Shown piece by piece: positions 10,998 through 24,379 of a stretch of DNA of 64,000 nucleotides. Under the pieces are notes generated by a model that had not been told where the DNA came from, ran no database searches, and saw only the letters and a program-made list of their open reading frames with translations. Positions within the stretch are counted from its first letter, which is position 1, and every line of letters starts with the position of its first letter. Made by a program: the position numbers and the translations under genes. Source of the DNA: Syncephalastrum monosporum B8922 (taxonomy: Eukaryota > Mucoromycota > Mucoromycetes > Mucorales > Syncephalastraceae); NCBI GenBank assembly GCA_000697355.1, contig JNEN01001282.1, positions 124,001 through 188,000 of the forward strand, read 5' to 3'.

Positions 10998-13900
10998 TTA
11001 GCTGGAATTGTCGTCTTGATGTCGGTGGGCTTGCAGTTGCCGGCTACTGGAGTATCTGCGTGGTGGGCTAGGTACTTGGTGCGCCTGCGTGGTCGCAGAT
11101 TCCGCGTCCTGTGCCGCATTAGGGAAATAGGATGACGTGTTACTAGGTGATCGAGTAACGGAGTGCTGTGGCTCTGGTATGGGCAAATAGGGTGATGGAG
11201 GGTTTGGCGTGTATATTACAGGCGGTGCACGCATCAGCAGCGGGGAGTCGCTGCCGCTCGTCGTAGATGATCCGCGCATATCATAGGGCGTGGAAGGTGC
11301 CGACGTGAGCTGAGTAATATCAAGATAGCTGCGGGGCCGTTCCATGGCAAACTTTGGCGGTGGTAAGTTGTTCTGCAGTGCAGCTTGGATGCGGCGTTCC
11401 TTTTCATAGTCGCCCCATTTCTTCATGACAACGCGGGAGCTGTCAAACTCGCCCTCCTCTTCGGCATGCCCGCGATCAGCCTTGCCTTGGCCTTGAACCT
11501 TGCGCGTATCGCCCCATGAGAAATCGTCGAAATGCCAATAGGCGTAAGTCGGCAGTACGAAGTTCCACACAGGAAGGGATAGCAGATAAATAAGCATCCA
11601 TCCCACATAGACAATCTTGCGCGACGTCATCAGAATCAGCAAGGCGGGAAGACCCAGGATGAGCGCCAGCAGGATCAGTGGGATAATCGCAGGTTGACCG
11701 AGAATGGCAAGGATGATCAAGTAAAGGGTAAACGAGATAGCCGCCGGGAGCGCGAGTGTGCCGACAAGTTCCATGAAGACGACGAATTGCATCGAGAAGC
11801 AGAAAGTACCGCACAGATCATGGACAAGAACGAGCTCCATGAGGTTATGGATGGTCGAGTTAATCCAGCGCCGACGTTGGGAAAGCAGAACTTTGAATGT
11901 ATCGGGTACGACTGTCTTGCATCTGTACAGATTTGAGCATAATAAATAAAGCTGTGGGCGCTCTGACTTACGCTGCTTGCGGCACAAACATCATTTTGCG
12001 TTGTGGGAATGTCTTGAGCATGAGTGTGGAAAGGTAGCGGTCCTCGCCGAGAAGCAGAAGGTTCTTTTTGTGTAATGTGTCGACGACGTTTTCCGAGTAA
12101 TGCTCGACTATGTCAGGGTTCGCAAGGATCGGGACCCAGTAGCCATTGGGCCCTTTGGGCGCCTTGATGCGATACATACAGAAGCAGCCAGGCAAGCAAG
12201 TAACACCACCGAATATAGACTCGAAAGCCTTGCTCTGATGGTGCGAAATGTAGTACTCAAACACTGTGATGCACGCATGCATGTCAGATTATGAGGAAAT
12301 ACAAACAGAGACCGCTTCTTACCTTGAATCATGCTAACCCATCCCGCAGTTTTATTGGCGATGCGTGTCTCGCCGCAGAGTCCAGAAATGTCAGGATCCT
12401 TGACCGCACATGAGATCAGACGGGAAAGCGCGTCAGGGAACAATTTCGTATCGGCATCCACCATAAGGGTAAGCTCGTATCGGTCAGCCGGTACACCAGT
12501 GATACGCCAGATGCTATTGAAGAAGCAGTACTCCATGGTCGTCATTCGCTCGTCGAATATGACTTTCTGCATAAATTGCATGAGGATGATCTGAGAGTCG
12601 CGCTTTCCACGATTGCCAGGCTTCTTCTCATCAGCTTCTTCAGGCGTGCCGCATTTGACAATAGTGATCATGGGCACACGCTGCTGGTGGGCTGGATCGA
12701 CAGTTTCATCATCATATTGATAGAATCCTGCATAGACTTTAGCCATGTTGTTGCGCCGCGCACCGTCCGCCACAGCAATGTAGGTCAGCGGTTCGACTTG
12801 ATCTGCAGGCACGAGTAGATCGCGCATCATCCCCACACAAATATCAGGGGTCGACATCTCCTCACCGTGGCCTGTGATGATGCCATCACATACAACCAGC
12901 AAAAGCTTGTGCGAGTTGGGATAGTCGCTTGTGGCAATGGAGTCAAGGGTGGTGCGAATACCGTCGTGTCCTTCCGAGTAGCAAGTGACGAGGCAAATGG
13001 TGTGTGCGAGTGGGTAATTGAATGGCATGTACTCGAGCGGTGGTTGTGGTACAGCGTGGGGTGACAGTGGGTAAGGACAGACGACGGAGCTACTGCCGTT
13101 GCTATGGCTGTGCAATTCGGTCGACGATGCAAGCGACGAGCGACGCATGCTGGTAGGCATCGGTGACGTGAAAGACTGCTGAGAGAGCATTGCGGGAAGA
13201 TAGCGCGACGAGGGGGATGGCGAAGGTGTAGGTGAAGAGAAGTAAGAGTGACGACGACCAGAGAAGTCTTCCAGTGTCGAGGAGGGCGTCTTCCAAACGG
13301 GCGTTGGGGATCGCTCGGCATCAAACCGAGTCGAATTGGGCGCTGGCTGTGTGAAGCGTGATGTCTGCGGAAGCAAGCTCTTCTTCCTTGAGCTCATGGC
13401 GGGCTGAGGGAGTCTCGGGCGTTGGATGGGGGCAGTGTAGATGTCACGAGACCATTGTTCGAGCTCTCTCTCACGTTGCATACGAGCGCTGTAGGAGCGT
13501 TCCTCCTTAAAGTTACCCAGGCGCCAACTTAAGAACCAGCCAAATATAATGGCCAGTGAGAAACGCGTCAGGATAACACCAAGAATGACGACCAGAGAGA
13601 GATAAAGCACTATTTCTGACGCCATGCAGCCGATGCTCAGTGTGTCGACAGAGCCGACTTTGATTAGCGTTGCAAGGCACTCGGCTTCCTTTTCCCAGTG
13701 CGTGTCGTTCATACGGTTGGCGGCGATGTGGCGAGTCATGTCTTTTCCTCCAAAGGCCGACATGTCGTTCAATATTTGTTGGATTAGACTGTTAGGGCCA
13801 ATGTCGTATTTGCTCACAGAGAGCATGCCGAGTAAGTTGAGATTGAGAACATCACTATTATTTGACCCCTATCAGTTATAGAGAATGCACAATGTATGTA

Positions 13901-15075
13901 AATTAGCTTACCCATTGTAGACCATCAAGTTGTTCGAGCTATGGATATTGTCCCAGTCGTAGTAGAGTCGAGCAGCCTTGTCGATACCTCCCTTTGAGCG
14001 TGGGACACCAGATGTATGAAATTGTTGAAAGGTTGAACGAGCAGTAGGAGACAAGTGGCAGGCGCTGACGCCCGCATTATAGGTCAGCTGCTTGATAGTC
14101 GTGTCATTGGGATTAAACATTTGGCAAGGGAAGTACACATCTGGAGCTTGCGCCGGCGTAGTGCTGAAGCGACTACTTTTCGGTTTGAGGACCTGGGCGC
14201 ATGATTCAGGACGGATTTCCTGAAACAAGAAAGAGGCGTCCATGCCGCCGGCGTCGATAGGCGCGTACAAAATATTGGTTTCGTTACTCGTCTGTCCTGG
14301 AATGGCAGGATGATTGTTCCATCCGGAGAGCATGTATGCCCAGCCGCGGATTACAAGATAGCCTTTGCTTATAGAGCCACCATGGACTGTTTCAGGCGGT
14401 GTAGGGCATACCGCTTGTGTGAATCCAAAGGTCAAGAAACCTACAAAGCCCATGACGACGGCGATAAAGCTCAAGAGGCCGATCTTTTCTCGCCAGGCAG
14501 TCTGCGCTTGACCTTTGGGGATGCCTACAAACACATTGTTGTATTAGCTGTCAGAGCAAGTTGTGTTTATATTTGTACCACTTACCGCAGATCGTGAGCA
14601 CACAACCGGGGATACAGCATGTAAGGAGGCGGCAATAGGTCAGCCAAAGTGCGCCTCCACTGCAGCGGATACGGCTGGGGCGGTCCGATGACGAAAGGTC
14701 GATGGCACCGCCTTTGAGGTCTTCATCCGTGTCATTGCGCGCATGCTTCTCGCTACGCCCCAAAATACTATTGCCGCGATGCACGCCCAAGGGACCACCT
14801 GCACGTCCCGCGGCATTTGGATCACCGCGCCGATCGGCGGCGTACCGTTTTCTTCCTGTATCATTCCGTGTAGGTTGGTTACCCGTAGTACTGGGCTCAA
14901 TATGGTCTGATCCACGATGTTGCGCGCGTTGACGATAATGATACTGGCGGTGGGTCGCATCAATTCGCTCCCTTTCAGGTCGCACGAGGGACTTTTGACG
15001 CCGTGGGCGGTCTGCTGAAGATTGAGAGAGCAACGATAGATTGCGGCCCAAATCGGCCCTGCCCGGATCCGCCAT
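10998..15075 (-). CDS. CHS3: Chitin synthase, class IV (Chs3-like)
   Basis: Plasma-membrane enzyme polymerising GlcNAc from UDP-GlcNAc into chitin. Five exons: 15075-14586, 14524-13912, 13854-12323, 12263-11972, 11922-10998; 1283 residues. Order: charged disordered N-terminus, two hydrophobic segments near 150-205, an extracellular-type domain with VYNGDVLNL (the cytochrome b5-like part of class IV enzymes), a membrane pair near 455-500, a Ser-rich linker, then the catalytic domain with [48 protein letters not shown] and the QRRRW signature, followed by several membrane spans and a Ser/Pro-rich tail of about 190 residues. No myosin motor is present, so it is not class V/VII. Class IV enzymes need Chs4-type activators and trafficking factors; none is nearby. 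The promoter is shared with the divergent gene at 15908. Confidence 0.95.
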
Positions 15076-15907
15076 TGGATACAATAACAGAAAATAGCAA
15101 AAGAAGGAAGAAAGCAAGCGAAGAAAAAGAAATTAGAGAGATGCGACTGCAGCTGTTAAAATATAAGAAGGTGGAAAAGCAAAACCAAACAAAAAACCAA
15201 AAAATAAAAAAATAAAAAAAAAGAGGGAAAGGCAAGGAAGAAAAAAAAAGAAGTGGATAAGCCGGAAAGGAAGCAAGTGAGAGAATTAAGGAGTTAGCGT
15301 AGTGCACCAAGGGATGCGGGCGTTTGCAACGAACTGATATACAATACGCGTTCCATTTGAGGATGTACATTTGCAAAAGGGAAACCCACGCGAGCAGTTT
15401 CGATCAAGTCGAGTGGCTGGATAAATTCTAATGTATGTTTGGCCACAACATGTATGTACGTTGATGTACGGGGTCAGCTTTTGCTTAGTTCCCCCAAAAC
15501 CGCGCCATCTTTTCCCCTTTGCAAAGAAACTGATATTCGGTCCGTTGGTAAACATCAAGAGCTGGCACGTGTCACAATCACTGAAACAAGCGTTCAATCA
15601 AAAATGATTTGAAAACGCAAAGCGCCGAGGCAAATGCGCCCAAGCGCGAAGACGCACGTTGAATTTCAAAAAAGAAACCATTCCTGCGCCTTGAGTATAT
15701 AGATTTTGAAAGCAGTAAAGAAAAGGGTATACGTGAATGTTATGTTGATTAATATTGTGTGCGTGTTTCCTAGTTCCTTTGTAATTACAATCACCATAGA
15801 GACGCGGGGTTTGGAGGCTCCTGTTCTACTCACGCTTTTAACGCTCGCTTTTCGCTTTCCTCTTTGCCTCTTTCTGTTTTTCTCCTCCTCTCTTTCCCCA
15901 TTCTAAG
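15076..15907. other. Divergent intergenic region, chitin synthase / epimerase-like gene
   Basis: Purine-rich on the + strand at 15087-15290 (CT-rich leader of chitin synthase) and pyrimidine-rich at 15830-15907 (leader of the right gene). No gene recognised. Confidence 0.5.
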
Positions 15908-17411
15908 ATGACAGTCGCATCGCGTGCAGTTTTGATTTTGGGTGGCGTTGGCTTCATTGGGCGTCACTTTGTGCATTACCTGGTGCAAAACCAGCTGGCA
16001 GAACATATCCGCGTCGTGGACAAAGTGCTTCCAGAAACTGCGTACCTGTCCAAAGAACACAAGCAGTCTTTTGATAAAGTCGAATTCAAACAAGGCAACC
16101 TGATCAATCCGGGTAGGTGCAGAAAACATAAAAACAAAGCAGCAAGAAGACACGTCTCCTCCAATTCACCCCCCAGTCTACTTGCACTAAAATGCCCCTC
16201 TCTTCTTTTGTCTCTCTCTTTCATTCTCCTCTTATACATAGCTAACATACATATATGTGCGTTTCATAGCCTCGGTCGAGAGCTGCTTCACACGCGAAGA
16301 TGGCACCGAGTTCGAATTCGTCTTTAATTTCGCAGCCGAGACCAAGTATTCCCAATCCCCAAAGGTCTATCAGGAGCGTATTCAGCAGCTCTCGGTCAAT
16401 TGTGCCAAGGAAGCTGCCAAGCGCAACGTGAAGGCATTCGTCTCGCTTTCGACGGCTGAGATGTATGATAGCGATCAGGTACTTTTAAAGAGGGCCCTTC
16501 TGTTGCTGTTACTGCAGCAAGCACGCTCAGGGCACACGAACCGTAAACTAAAATCCCAGCCCCCAGGAGAAATCGACAGAGACAAGCAAAATCAAACCAT
16601 GGACCGAAATAGCGAGATACAAATTTCATGCTGAAGAAGATCTACAGAAGATTGAGGGGTACAGCATTCTGTGCGCTTGCGTTTTATTCCCTCGCTTTAC
16701 TCACAGCATTCTCCTGCAGACTCAATCTCGTCATTTTACGTCCTGCGGTCGTGTACGGTCCTGGCGCACTACTTGGACTGAGTATGTATTCAACCCCATT
16801 CAAAAACCGACATTCATGTTCTTTTCTCACCCCATCACGTCTTGGACATACTTTTTGTAGCACCACGACTCATCATCGGACGTATCTATAAGCATCTCGA
16901 CGAGGAAATGAAGCTGCTTTGGAGCAAGGACCTCAAGCTCAACACCGTGCATGTAGACGACGTTGCACGTGCATCTTGGCACGCGGCAACGTGGTACGCC
17001 GATACGAAGCCCCAGGGGCCCGCCATTTTCAATCTGGCCGACAAGCAGGACACCGATCAAGAAACCATCAACGGGCTCTTGCGTGATATTTATGGCATTC
17101 AGACAGGCTACCATGGCAGTGTCGTTTCCAGCTTTGTGAAGCTAAACCTCGAATCGGTCACCGACGACGTAAACGAGAAGCATTTGGCGCCGTGGGCTGA
17201 GCTCCTGCGCAAGTCGAACATCCGCGTCTCGCCGCTGTCGCCTTACCTCGACGAAGAGCTCCTGTACAACCATGCCCTATCGGTAGATGGATCCAAGATC
17301 GAGCGTGAAACCGGGTTCACCTATACTGTTCCGCATCTAACCAAAGACAAGCTCGTTGAAATCATCGACAACTACAAGAAGCTCAATGTGTGGCCCGCCG
17401 ATGATCTGTAA
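15908..17411 (+). CDS. NAD-dependent epimerase/dehydratase-like protein (atypical extended SDR)
   Basis: Nucleotide-binding Rossmann protein of the extended SDR superfamily; substrate unknown, probably a nucleotide sugar or related compound. Five exons: 15908-16112, 16270-16478, 16567-16658, 16720-16781, 16861-17411; 372 residues. The N-terminal LILGGVGFIGRHFV has the GGxGFIG dinucleotide loop, then VDKVLP, FVFNFAAET, SLSTAEMY and VILRPAVVYGPG as in sugar epimerases; TVHVDDVARASWHAA is the usual late helix. The canonical YxxxK pair is not obvious: at the expected site the sequence reads ARYKFHAEED, with no Lys four residues after the Tyr. Either chemistry is shifted or the family is atypical. 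An AATAAA lies 100 bases past the stop. Confidence 0.85.
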
Positions 17412-18257
17412 AGGCTCATCGAGATACCCAAACACCTACTGCCTTCCCACTCTTTATTGATATCACCTGCTTTTTTGTTTGCTTTCCTTGCGCTTCTGAG
17501 TAATTTTTTAAATAAAAAGAAGCAACGCCGGCCGTCTCCACTTATTTGTATTTTTACTATCTGGGACAGAGGTGGGCATCCGTTATAAGTACGACATCAC
17601 ACAGCCAACTGTATTATCGACAAAAAGAAACAGACGACAATATCCCTTTCATGCGCACTGAATTAGTGTGTCCTCAGTACGGACTGATACCGTATACGTA
17701 TATAGTTTGAACCCTCATCTACCAACTATGGCACGTTGTGACAGTGAGGATACCACTGAGCCACGGCGAATAAGTCCCAATTAGAATAACCGAGCGGCGA
17801 AGATGTGTACCGGCTTGTGTCACGGACTACTTTGCCCAGTGCGCGACTGGGCAACGCCTGCGCCGGATTTTGTATCTTATCTGTATGTTCCACTTTGTTG
17901 CGAGTCAATTGATGAACGTCAAACTGACATATAGCTCAATCATCCATGTTGCTGTAACATGCTAAAGCATTACACCAATTGCTTCAGCCAGAAGTGATCA
18001 AACAGTGCCTAAAATGAATAGCAGCGCCATGTTTTAATATACACATTCGACGCACTGATACATGCAGTTTCGCGACTCAATGGGAAAACGGAAATGTCGA
18101 TCAGAAGGTTCAAAAGGTCTCAACATAGCCCACCCTGTCCCTGAACGGAGCTTCACGCTCCGAGCAAGTTTGTGTCCTCCGTAACATTCAAAAGGAAATG
18201 GAAAATGGATGACTTTATGAAACAATGAAACTATGAAAAACAGGGGTATACATGCTA
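17412..18257. other. Convergent intergenic region
   Basis: Holds the 3' ends of the epimerase-like gene (AATAAA at 17511-17516) and of the RhoGEF gene. Nothing else recognised. Confidence 0.5.
17511..17516 (+). terminator. Polyadenylation signal of the epimerase-like gene
   Basis: AATAAA 100 bases downstream of the stop at 17411, in a T-rich setting. Position and context fit a 3' end signal; no transcript evidence. Confidence 0.4.
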
Positions 18258-20237
18258 CTACAGTGTTCGGCGTTTGTCTTTGTCCATGACGGCGGCCAGC
18301 GACATCATTTTCATAAGAACAGTTTCCAGCGCGGGGTAGCGGGGATCGGTTTTGGGTGTATATCGTAAAAGATCTATCAACAAAAAGACGTTATGAATTG
18401 CTGCAATCTGTAAAAGGGAATAGACTCACCTTTAAGAAGCAGACAGTAGCGAGGCACTCGTTGGATTGGCGCAATGAGATAATCGGCCATACCCAATCGG
18501 TTCGTTTCTTTCCGGGCCAAACACTCCTAAGGAGCCACGTGAACAAATCCTCTCATTTCAAGCTTTGTTTATGCATACCTGGTCAATGTTGAGAAATAGA
18601 GCGTTACTACGGCAGGCTCTTCGAATTGTCTTCCAATTGCTGCGGTAGTGAACAGCATAACGCAAAAAGACAGCGAAGTCGTCTTGGAGGGTAGTGAACA
18701 CTTTAATCACGGTGTCAAGATCAATCTCCACAAACTGGTCCAGGAATCGTTCAGAAAGTTGCAATAGTTGAGGCAGATGGCAGAAAAGAATTAGGATATC
18801 ACTCGACTTTTTAATAGTCAGTGGATCTTTGACTCGTAATGCGGCTTCCATTGGCTGCATATAGTTCTGATTTTTGTCGTGCGACAGGTTAGATACATGA
18901 ATGACCAGTGCGATACATATAGCCTGATAACGTACCTTATATATCATTTGGAGAAGGCGGTGGTAGGATTGCTCGGTCGTGTGGAGCTCATGGAGAATAA
19001 AGCGGCACAATGCCTGTTCCTTAGTGGCGGAATTGTTTCGCTTCGTCGCAGGCACAGTATCAAGGCTGAACATGTCCGCCTAGATTAATGAAAAGTATAA
19101 GGAAGAAAAAAACAGTTTAGCAACGTTGGTAAAAGAAAGAAATTCTTTATATGCGCCTACTCGCGGAGATAAAGATAAGGTAGGGACATTGAGCTGTGCC
19201 ACTGAGTGTCTCCAAGAAGCCACAGCCTTGTCCTGTCTGTTGCGCACGAAAAGTGATCGGGCACGCGTCATACGTTTATGCTGGCCCGCAGCGGATGTGC
19301 CGAACTCGCTATTGCTTTGATTGGTCATCAAAGAGGAAAGCCGACGACGATAATCGGATAAGGACATGGATCGTGCAACCAAGGCTCGGCTGTGGCGACG
19401 CAAAAATGGTTGCTGCGAATCCTTTTTTACTTGTTCCCCGGAAATGCTGCTACTGCTTGCTGTGCTACAGCTGCTGCTCGACCGTGAATGTCTCGCATTC
19501 GCCAAGCGACGTATCAAGCCTTTGTCCGGCTGCTGTTGCTGGTGGTGGTGGTGATGATAATGATGCTGCGGATAAGGCAGCGTATACTTTTTTGAATTGT
19601 TCCGTTTAGGCAAGCGATAATCCATCATTTCGAATACGGCATCTGTCGTTTGGATAGAGCTTGTTGGGGAGGTACTGATGCCAGAAGAAGCTGACATGTG
19701 CTGGATGCTTGTTATAGAAGACGATGCGGACGAAGAATGAGAAGAATCTGTCTCGGGATAAAGCTCGAAAGGCATGTAATAATAATTGGAAATGTCAGCA
19801 CTTAAGGGTCGCTTAATTCGACGGTGATTGACAGACGAGCAACGACGCTGCATAATCCATTGATCGTCGTTACTTATGCGCCGTCGGCCATTTGCAGAAG
19901 CTGCGACTGCATCTAAGTCGAGCGATTCAACGAGGAGGTCGACGCTAGTCCTCGGTTTCTTAGATGCCGAGGGAGGACTGGGGCTCCCGCCGCTTCTAGG
20001 AGAGCGGGATATAGTGGTACTCGTACGTTTTAGCGTACTCCACACGGAAAAGGTGCGAACTGCTCGGATGTCGTTTCCAGATTTAGGAAGCGGAGACGGG
20101 TCGAGTTGGCTGCTTTGAGGTGGTGGTCGGTTCGTGCGTCGAATAAAGAGTGGTTGTGACGAAAGGAGTCGTTTTAAAAGAACACTTGGTCGTCGCCAAG
20201 GTGCTGATTTCTGTATAGACTCTTCTGTGGGAAGCAT
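18258..20237 (-). CDS. RhoGEF (DH-domain protein without recognisable PH domain)
   Basis: Guanine-nucleotide exchange factor for a Rho-type GTPase, expected to act in polarity and wall synthesis. Five exons: 20237-19161, 19079-18936, 18866-18579, 18526-18430, 18373-18258; 573 residues. Residues 1-370 are Ser/Arg-rich and low in order, with His and Gln runs near 225-240. The DH domain fills the rest: CRFILHELHTTEQSYHRLL (conserved region 1), the central helices with LQDDFAVFLRYAVHY, then MADYLIAPIQRVPRYCLLL (the conserved QRVPRY motif) and a final helix ending MDKDKRRTL. DH domains are normally followed by a PH domain; here the stop comes within about 10 residues of the DH end. A further exon cannot be excluded, but the stop is in frame directly after the last helix. 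Confidence 0.9.
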
Positions 20238-22296
20238 AAAGAAGAAAAGTAATAAAGAAAAGAAGGCGAGCTTTCTGTCTCGGCTTAAAATTTATGGTAC
20301 CACGATATTGGCTGGCTTGGCCCAGTGGTTTTCGTTGGCTAATTCAACAGGAAGGCTTTTAATAGTTTGGAATCTGATGTTGCGTATGCGAGCCATATTT
20401 TCCCTGTGCACATTTGTGGCACAGGTCCCAAACTAAAACCAGCTAAGGAACATGCTCTTCTTTTCATAAATCACATTATTCATTCGTCATTTTGACGCGC
20501 TTTTTCTCGTTTAATTCATTGTATATGATGCACAGGCCACTTTGAGTGTAGATAAATATCGTTTGTTTTAAAATTAAATTCAGTAGTGCCTTGGATTGAG
20601 CAAGAAGTGCATTAGAATAGATTGTATTGTGCTACTTGTTTAGACATATACAAAGTGTAGCCATATTTAGTGCACCGAACGACGGACCATTATGCCTAAG
20701 TTGGTTTCATTATTGACTACATGAACAAGTATGGTATGTGATGGGATAATGCTAGAGTTGATTATAACTTTCTAGGGGAGCAAGAGCAAGGGGGATATGG
20801 TGAGCCGCATTGACCTCCTTGTTTCAGTACGCCACACTAAAATCTGCCCCGCTTATGAAAAATTAGCCTGTGAAACCTAACCACAAGGATATCAGGCTTT
20901 TCCTTCAGGGACGGTCGGTCCGCTTCTTCCGAATCTTTTTCTTATACACTACCTTCCAATCCCAATAGCCTTGCTTTCTTATCCTTGGATTATTTTTCTA
21001 TCGCATAAATATCGTGATGAAATAATGAGTCATGCGACCTTTACGATAATAATTTCTGGTTCTATACAGGTCATGGTGGTCCAGCCAAACGACGATGTTC
21101 GTCTGTCATACGCTTTAGTTGTAGCATATGAAGTGGGTGGGTGACATGTTCTCGGCAGACTATGTATTTTCCTATGTATTTTCTCACGTAAAAATGTGGA
21201 ACGAGTACTCTTCTTTCTTGTCCGACTTGCACCATGCACAAGTCAGCAATCCTTAGCACATTAACTAAACTTGGTCCACACAACAACCTGGAATTGCCGG
21301 ATCGGTACTATTATGGCAAAACTGCTATTGTGACCATGTATTATTCTTTTTTATTGACAGATTCACCAGCAGTGCCGCGCTTGGTTCACCTGTTCAGTTT
21401 TCCAGTAAAAGTTCCGCTACTGGCAAAGCATTAGATGGACTGTTACGCTACGTGTCATCTCGTTTGCTTTTGTAATTCGAGAGAATGGCTGCTCAGTTTT
21501 ACCGTCTCCTATTTATCTATGTGGATGACACAACCTCACATGTGGATATGGGACCTGTATCAGAGCCCCGCAGAACACCTACACCAACCCTACAAAGCAA
21601 GGCTTGGCGTCAAATGGCGTTCAGGAACCGGTACGCAGCTGACAGGTTTATAGTTTGAAAGCACAAACACTGTGAAACGCTGGTGCGCAAGCGGTGTCAC
21701 CGTATTCGAGCGCCTCCGATGAACCGGCTCTGGAGCAGACACACATATTTTTAATATTTTACATCAGGGAGTGTACCGGTAACCATGTTATAGAGACGCA
21801 ACGTTCTTAAGATCTAAGAGGACCAGCCCTTGTCAGTCATATACAAGAATGGTCATACAATCCATCCAAATGCGCTGTCAATCAGACTCGGAAACATGTG
21901 CCCATGTCCAAGCATTATTTGGCACGTATCTGTTTGCTTATCTACGTATGTATCTTCATCTCATATGCATGAACAACATATACACAGAAGAATCAATGTT
22001 TTCTGGTCGCATCTCATATGGATACTCTTTGTAAGGGATCGCCACTCACCAGAGCCATGTAGACAGTAGTATTTTACGTAAGTATGTATATGCCTTCTGT
22101 AGTGACTTCATAGCAGGTGCCGTAAAGTACCTGTATGTATGTACAGTAGTAACAAAGTGGCACTTTCAGGTCCAACAGCAGCAGTAATAATAAGAGGAGG
22201 AGAAAGGAGAAAGTCAGATTCTGTGTGACACTGTCAAGTTGATTCGAATGGCGGGCGCGTCTCTTGTGTTTTCAAACTTACACCCATCATCTCCCA
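20238..22296. other. Divergent intergenic region, RhoGEF / ERG8
   Basis: About 2.1 kb, AT-rich, with only short frames (for example 21435-21653) lacking motifs. A stretch near 20317-20400 looks faintly like a tRNA 5' half but does not fold as one. Confidence 0.5.
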
Positions 22297-24115
22297 ATGA
22301 CATCTGCGAGCGCCATTACTGTTGTCTCTGCACCAGGAAAGGTTCTTCTGAACGGCGGCTATCTTGTTCTCGACCGAGCATATCGAGGACTCGTCGTTGG
22401 AACCACCGCACGTTTCTACACTGCCATTCAACCCAACCCTTCTCTGGGCCCTGGTCTCATTCAGGTCCGATCTCCTCAATTCGACAATGCCACCTGGTCC
22501 TACACCATTCAAGCTACAGATGGCGGTTTAGATTTCTCTGCGAGGTGCTGGTTTCTTGATTTTATTAAATATGCGAGGTACTAATATCTTTTTCGTGTGT
22601 AGTGCCAGTTCGCAAAACAAGTTTGTAGAGACCTGCTTACGTTATACTCTGGCCGTCATCCACCATAAACTGGGCTCTATCGCGCCATGCGCAGGAGGAC
22701 TCACCATCACTATTGCAGGCGACAATGACTTTTACTCGCAACGGGCTCAGGTAAGTAACTGATAGATCAGCGTTCAGGGGCCCAAGATTTTGACCGGTCG
22801 CTAGCTCGAATCGCAGCAACTCCCCAACACGGCCGAAGCACTCTCCTCTCTTGCCCCATTCTGCAAAACCCATGCAACGCTCGCTACCGTACACAAGACA
22901 GGTCTCGGCAGTTCAGCCGCGCTAACGACGTCCCTTGTCGCTGCTCTTCTGACTCATGCCGCTGTTACAAAACATCCCTACTCTGACTACGATCGCACCT
23001 TAATCCACAACGTCGCCCAGTTCGTCCACTGCTTTGCCCAGGGCAAGGTTGGAAGCGGGTTCGATGTCTCAGCCGCGGTCTGGGGCAACCATCAGTACTG
23101 CCGTTTCAGTCCTGATGTGCTGACTCCCATCATGGTAAGCACCTCCTTGTCCCTTATTATCCAGAAATGAACTGTGCCGTCCACAGGATACCAGTGCTTC
23201 CGCCGAACAAGTCACCAATATTCTGGAGCCTTCCAATAATACGTACGTTTATGTATCAGGAAAGACATTCTATAGCTGCAGGCTAACTTGTGTTTCTTTT
23301 AGATGGGATAACACGGTCATCTCATTCCAGCTGCCGCCCAAGTTCGAACTGCTCCTGGCAGATGTCGATGCCGGCAGTCATACCCCTACTCTGGTGGGTA
23401 AGGTCCTGTCATGGCGCAAGGCCAACCCTGAAGAAGGTACCGTTTTCTCTGATTTACCCCCCCCTCCCGCACTTTGTTCTCATCATCGTACACCAGCCGG
23501 AAAGCTGTGGGATGCTCTCGGCGAGGCCAACGACACGGTGGAGCGGTACTTCCGTGAACTTTCCAAAGCTGCTTCCGATGACCCAGTTGCTTATGACCAT
23601 GCGATCAACACATGCAAGACGCTGCCACCCGCCAAGGTAAGGCTATTGAGTGACTGAGATTGACCAGTCGGGACTCAAGTCGCGTAGTGGAATACCGTGG
23701 CCGACACGCCGATTCTCCAAACACTTATTTCGTTGGTCGACGCGTCCTCTAGAGTGCGTGCTTATCTGAGACAAATGAGCGAAGCCTCGGACGTGCCTAT
23801 CGAGCCGGCAGAGCAGACACGCCTGCTTGACGCTTGCCTTGAAATCCCAGGCACCGTCATTGCTGGTGTTCCAGGAGGTAAGCCATAGCCAGTCGATGTG
23901 ATCAGGTGGACTTATACAAAACTAACATATTCCCAGCCGGTGGATACGATGCCATCTTCTGCTTTGTTTTGAGCGAAGAAGCCAAGTCAGATGTTCGCAA
24001 GATTTGGGCGTCCTGGAAAGAGATGAACGTGGGCCCGCTGCTGGCCCAGGCGGACGACAAGGGCATGTCCCAAGTAGCATTGGAAGACGTGCGAGGTCTC
24101 GCAGAAATCCTTTGA
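22297..24115 (+). CDS. ERG8: Phosphomevalonate kinase
   Basis: Phosphorylates mevalonate-5-phosphate to the diphosphate in the cytosolic mevalonate pathway leading to ergosterol and carotenoids. Eight exons: 22297-22544, 22603-22750, 22805-23134, 23187-23242, 23303-23436, 23497-23636, 23688-23877, 23937-24115; 474 residues, close to the fungal norm. GHMP-kinase motifs are clear: SAPGKVLLNGGYLVLD near the N-terminus, the ATP-binding loop KTGLGSSAALTTSLVAALL near residue 165, VGSGFDVSAAVWG, and the C-terminal GAGGYDAIFCFVL motif that shapes the active site. A second possible donor at 22575 would leave a 25-base intron, too short, so the first was chosen. Confidence 0.95.
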
Positions 24116-24379
24116 ATTAATTGTATATCAGGCCACTTACATTAAAAAATCTAATGCATTCCTAAGGACGGGTATTGTCCTCTGATTTAGTCTGCGCGTG
24201 CATTTGATTAGGGTCAATTCACAGCCAAACTGGAAACTTTGCTGAGACACTGTTAATAATGCAAGATGGATGCGTACACATTCACAGAAGGCGGCCGCCA
24301 GATTGCATATTCTTTTTGAACGGGTATATACACAAGTTTATGCTGCTTAATTACAGAGGGGCACCTTCTGCTCGGCTTA

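Noticed and set aside
20317..20400. tRNA-like stretch with an A-box-like TGGCCCAGTGG
   Set aside because: No B box of the GGTTCGAATCC type and no cloverleaf pairing; at most a decayed tRNA-derived fragment.
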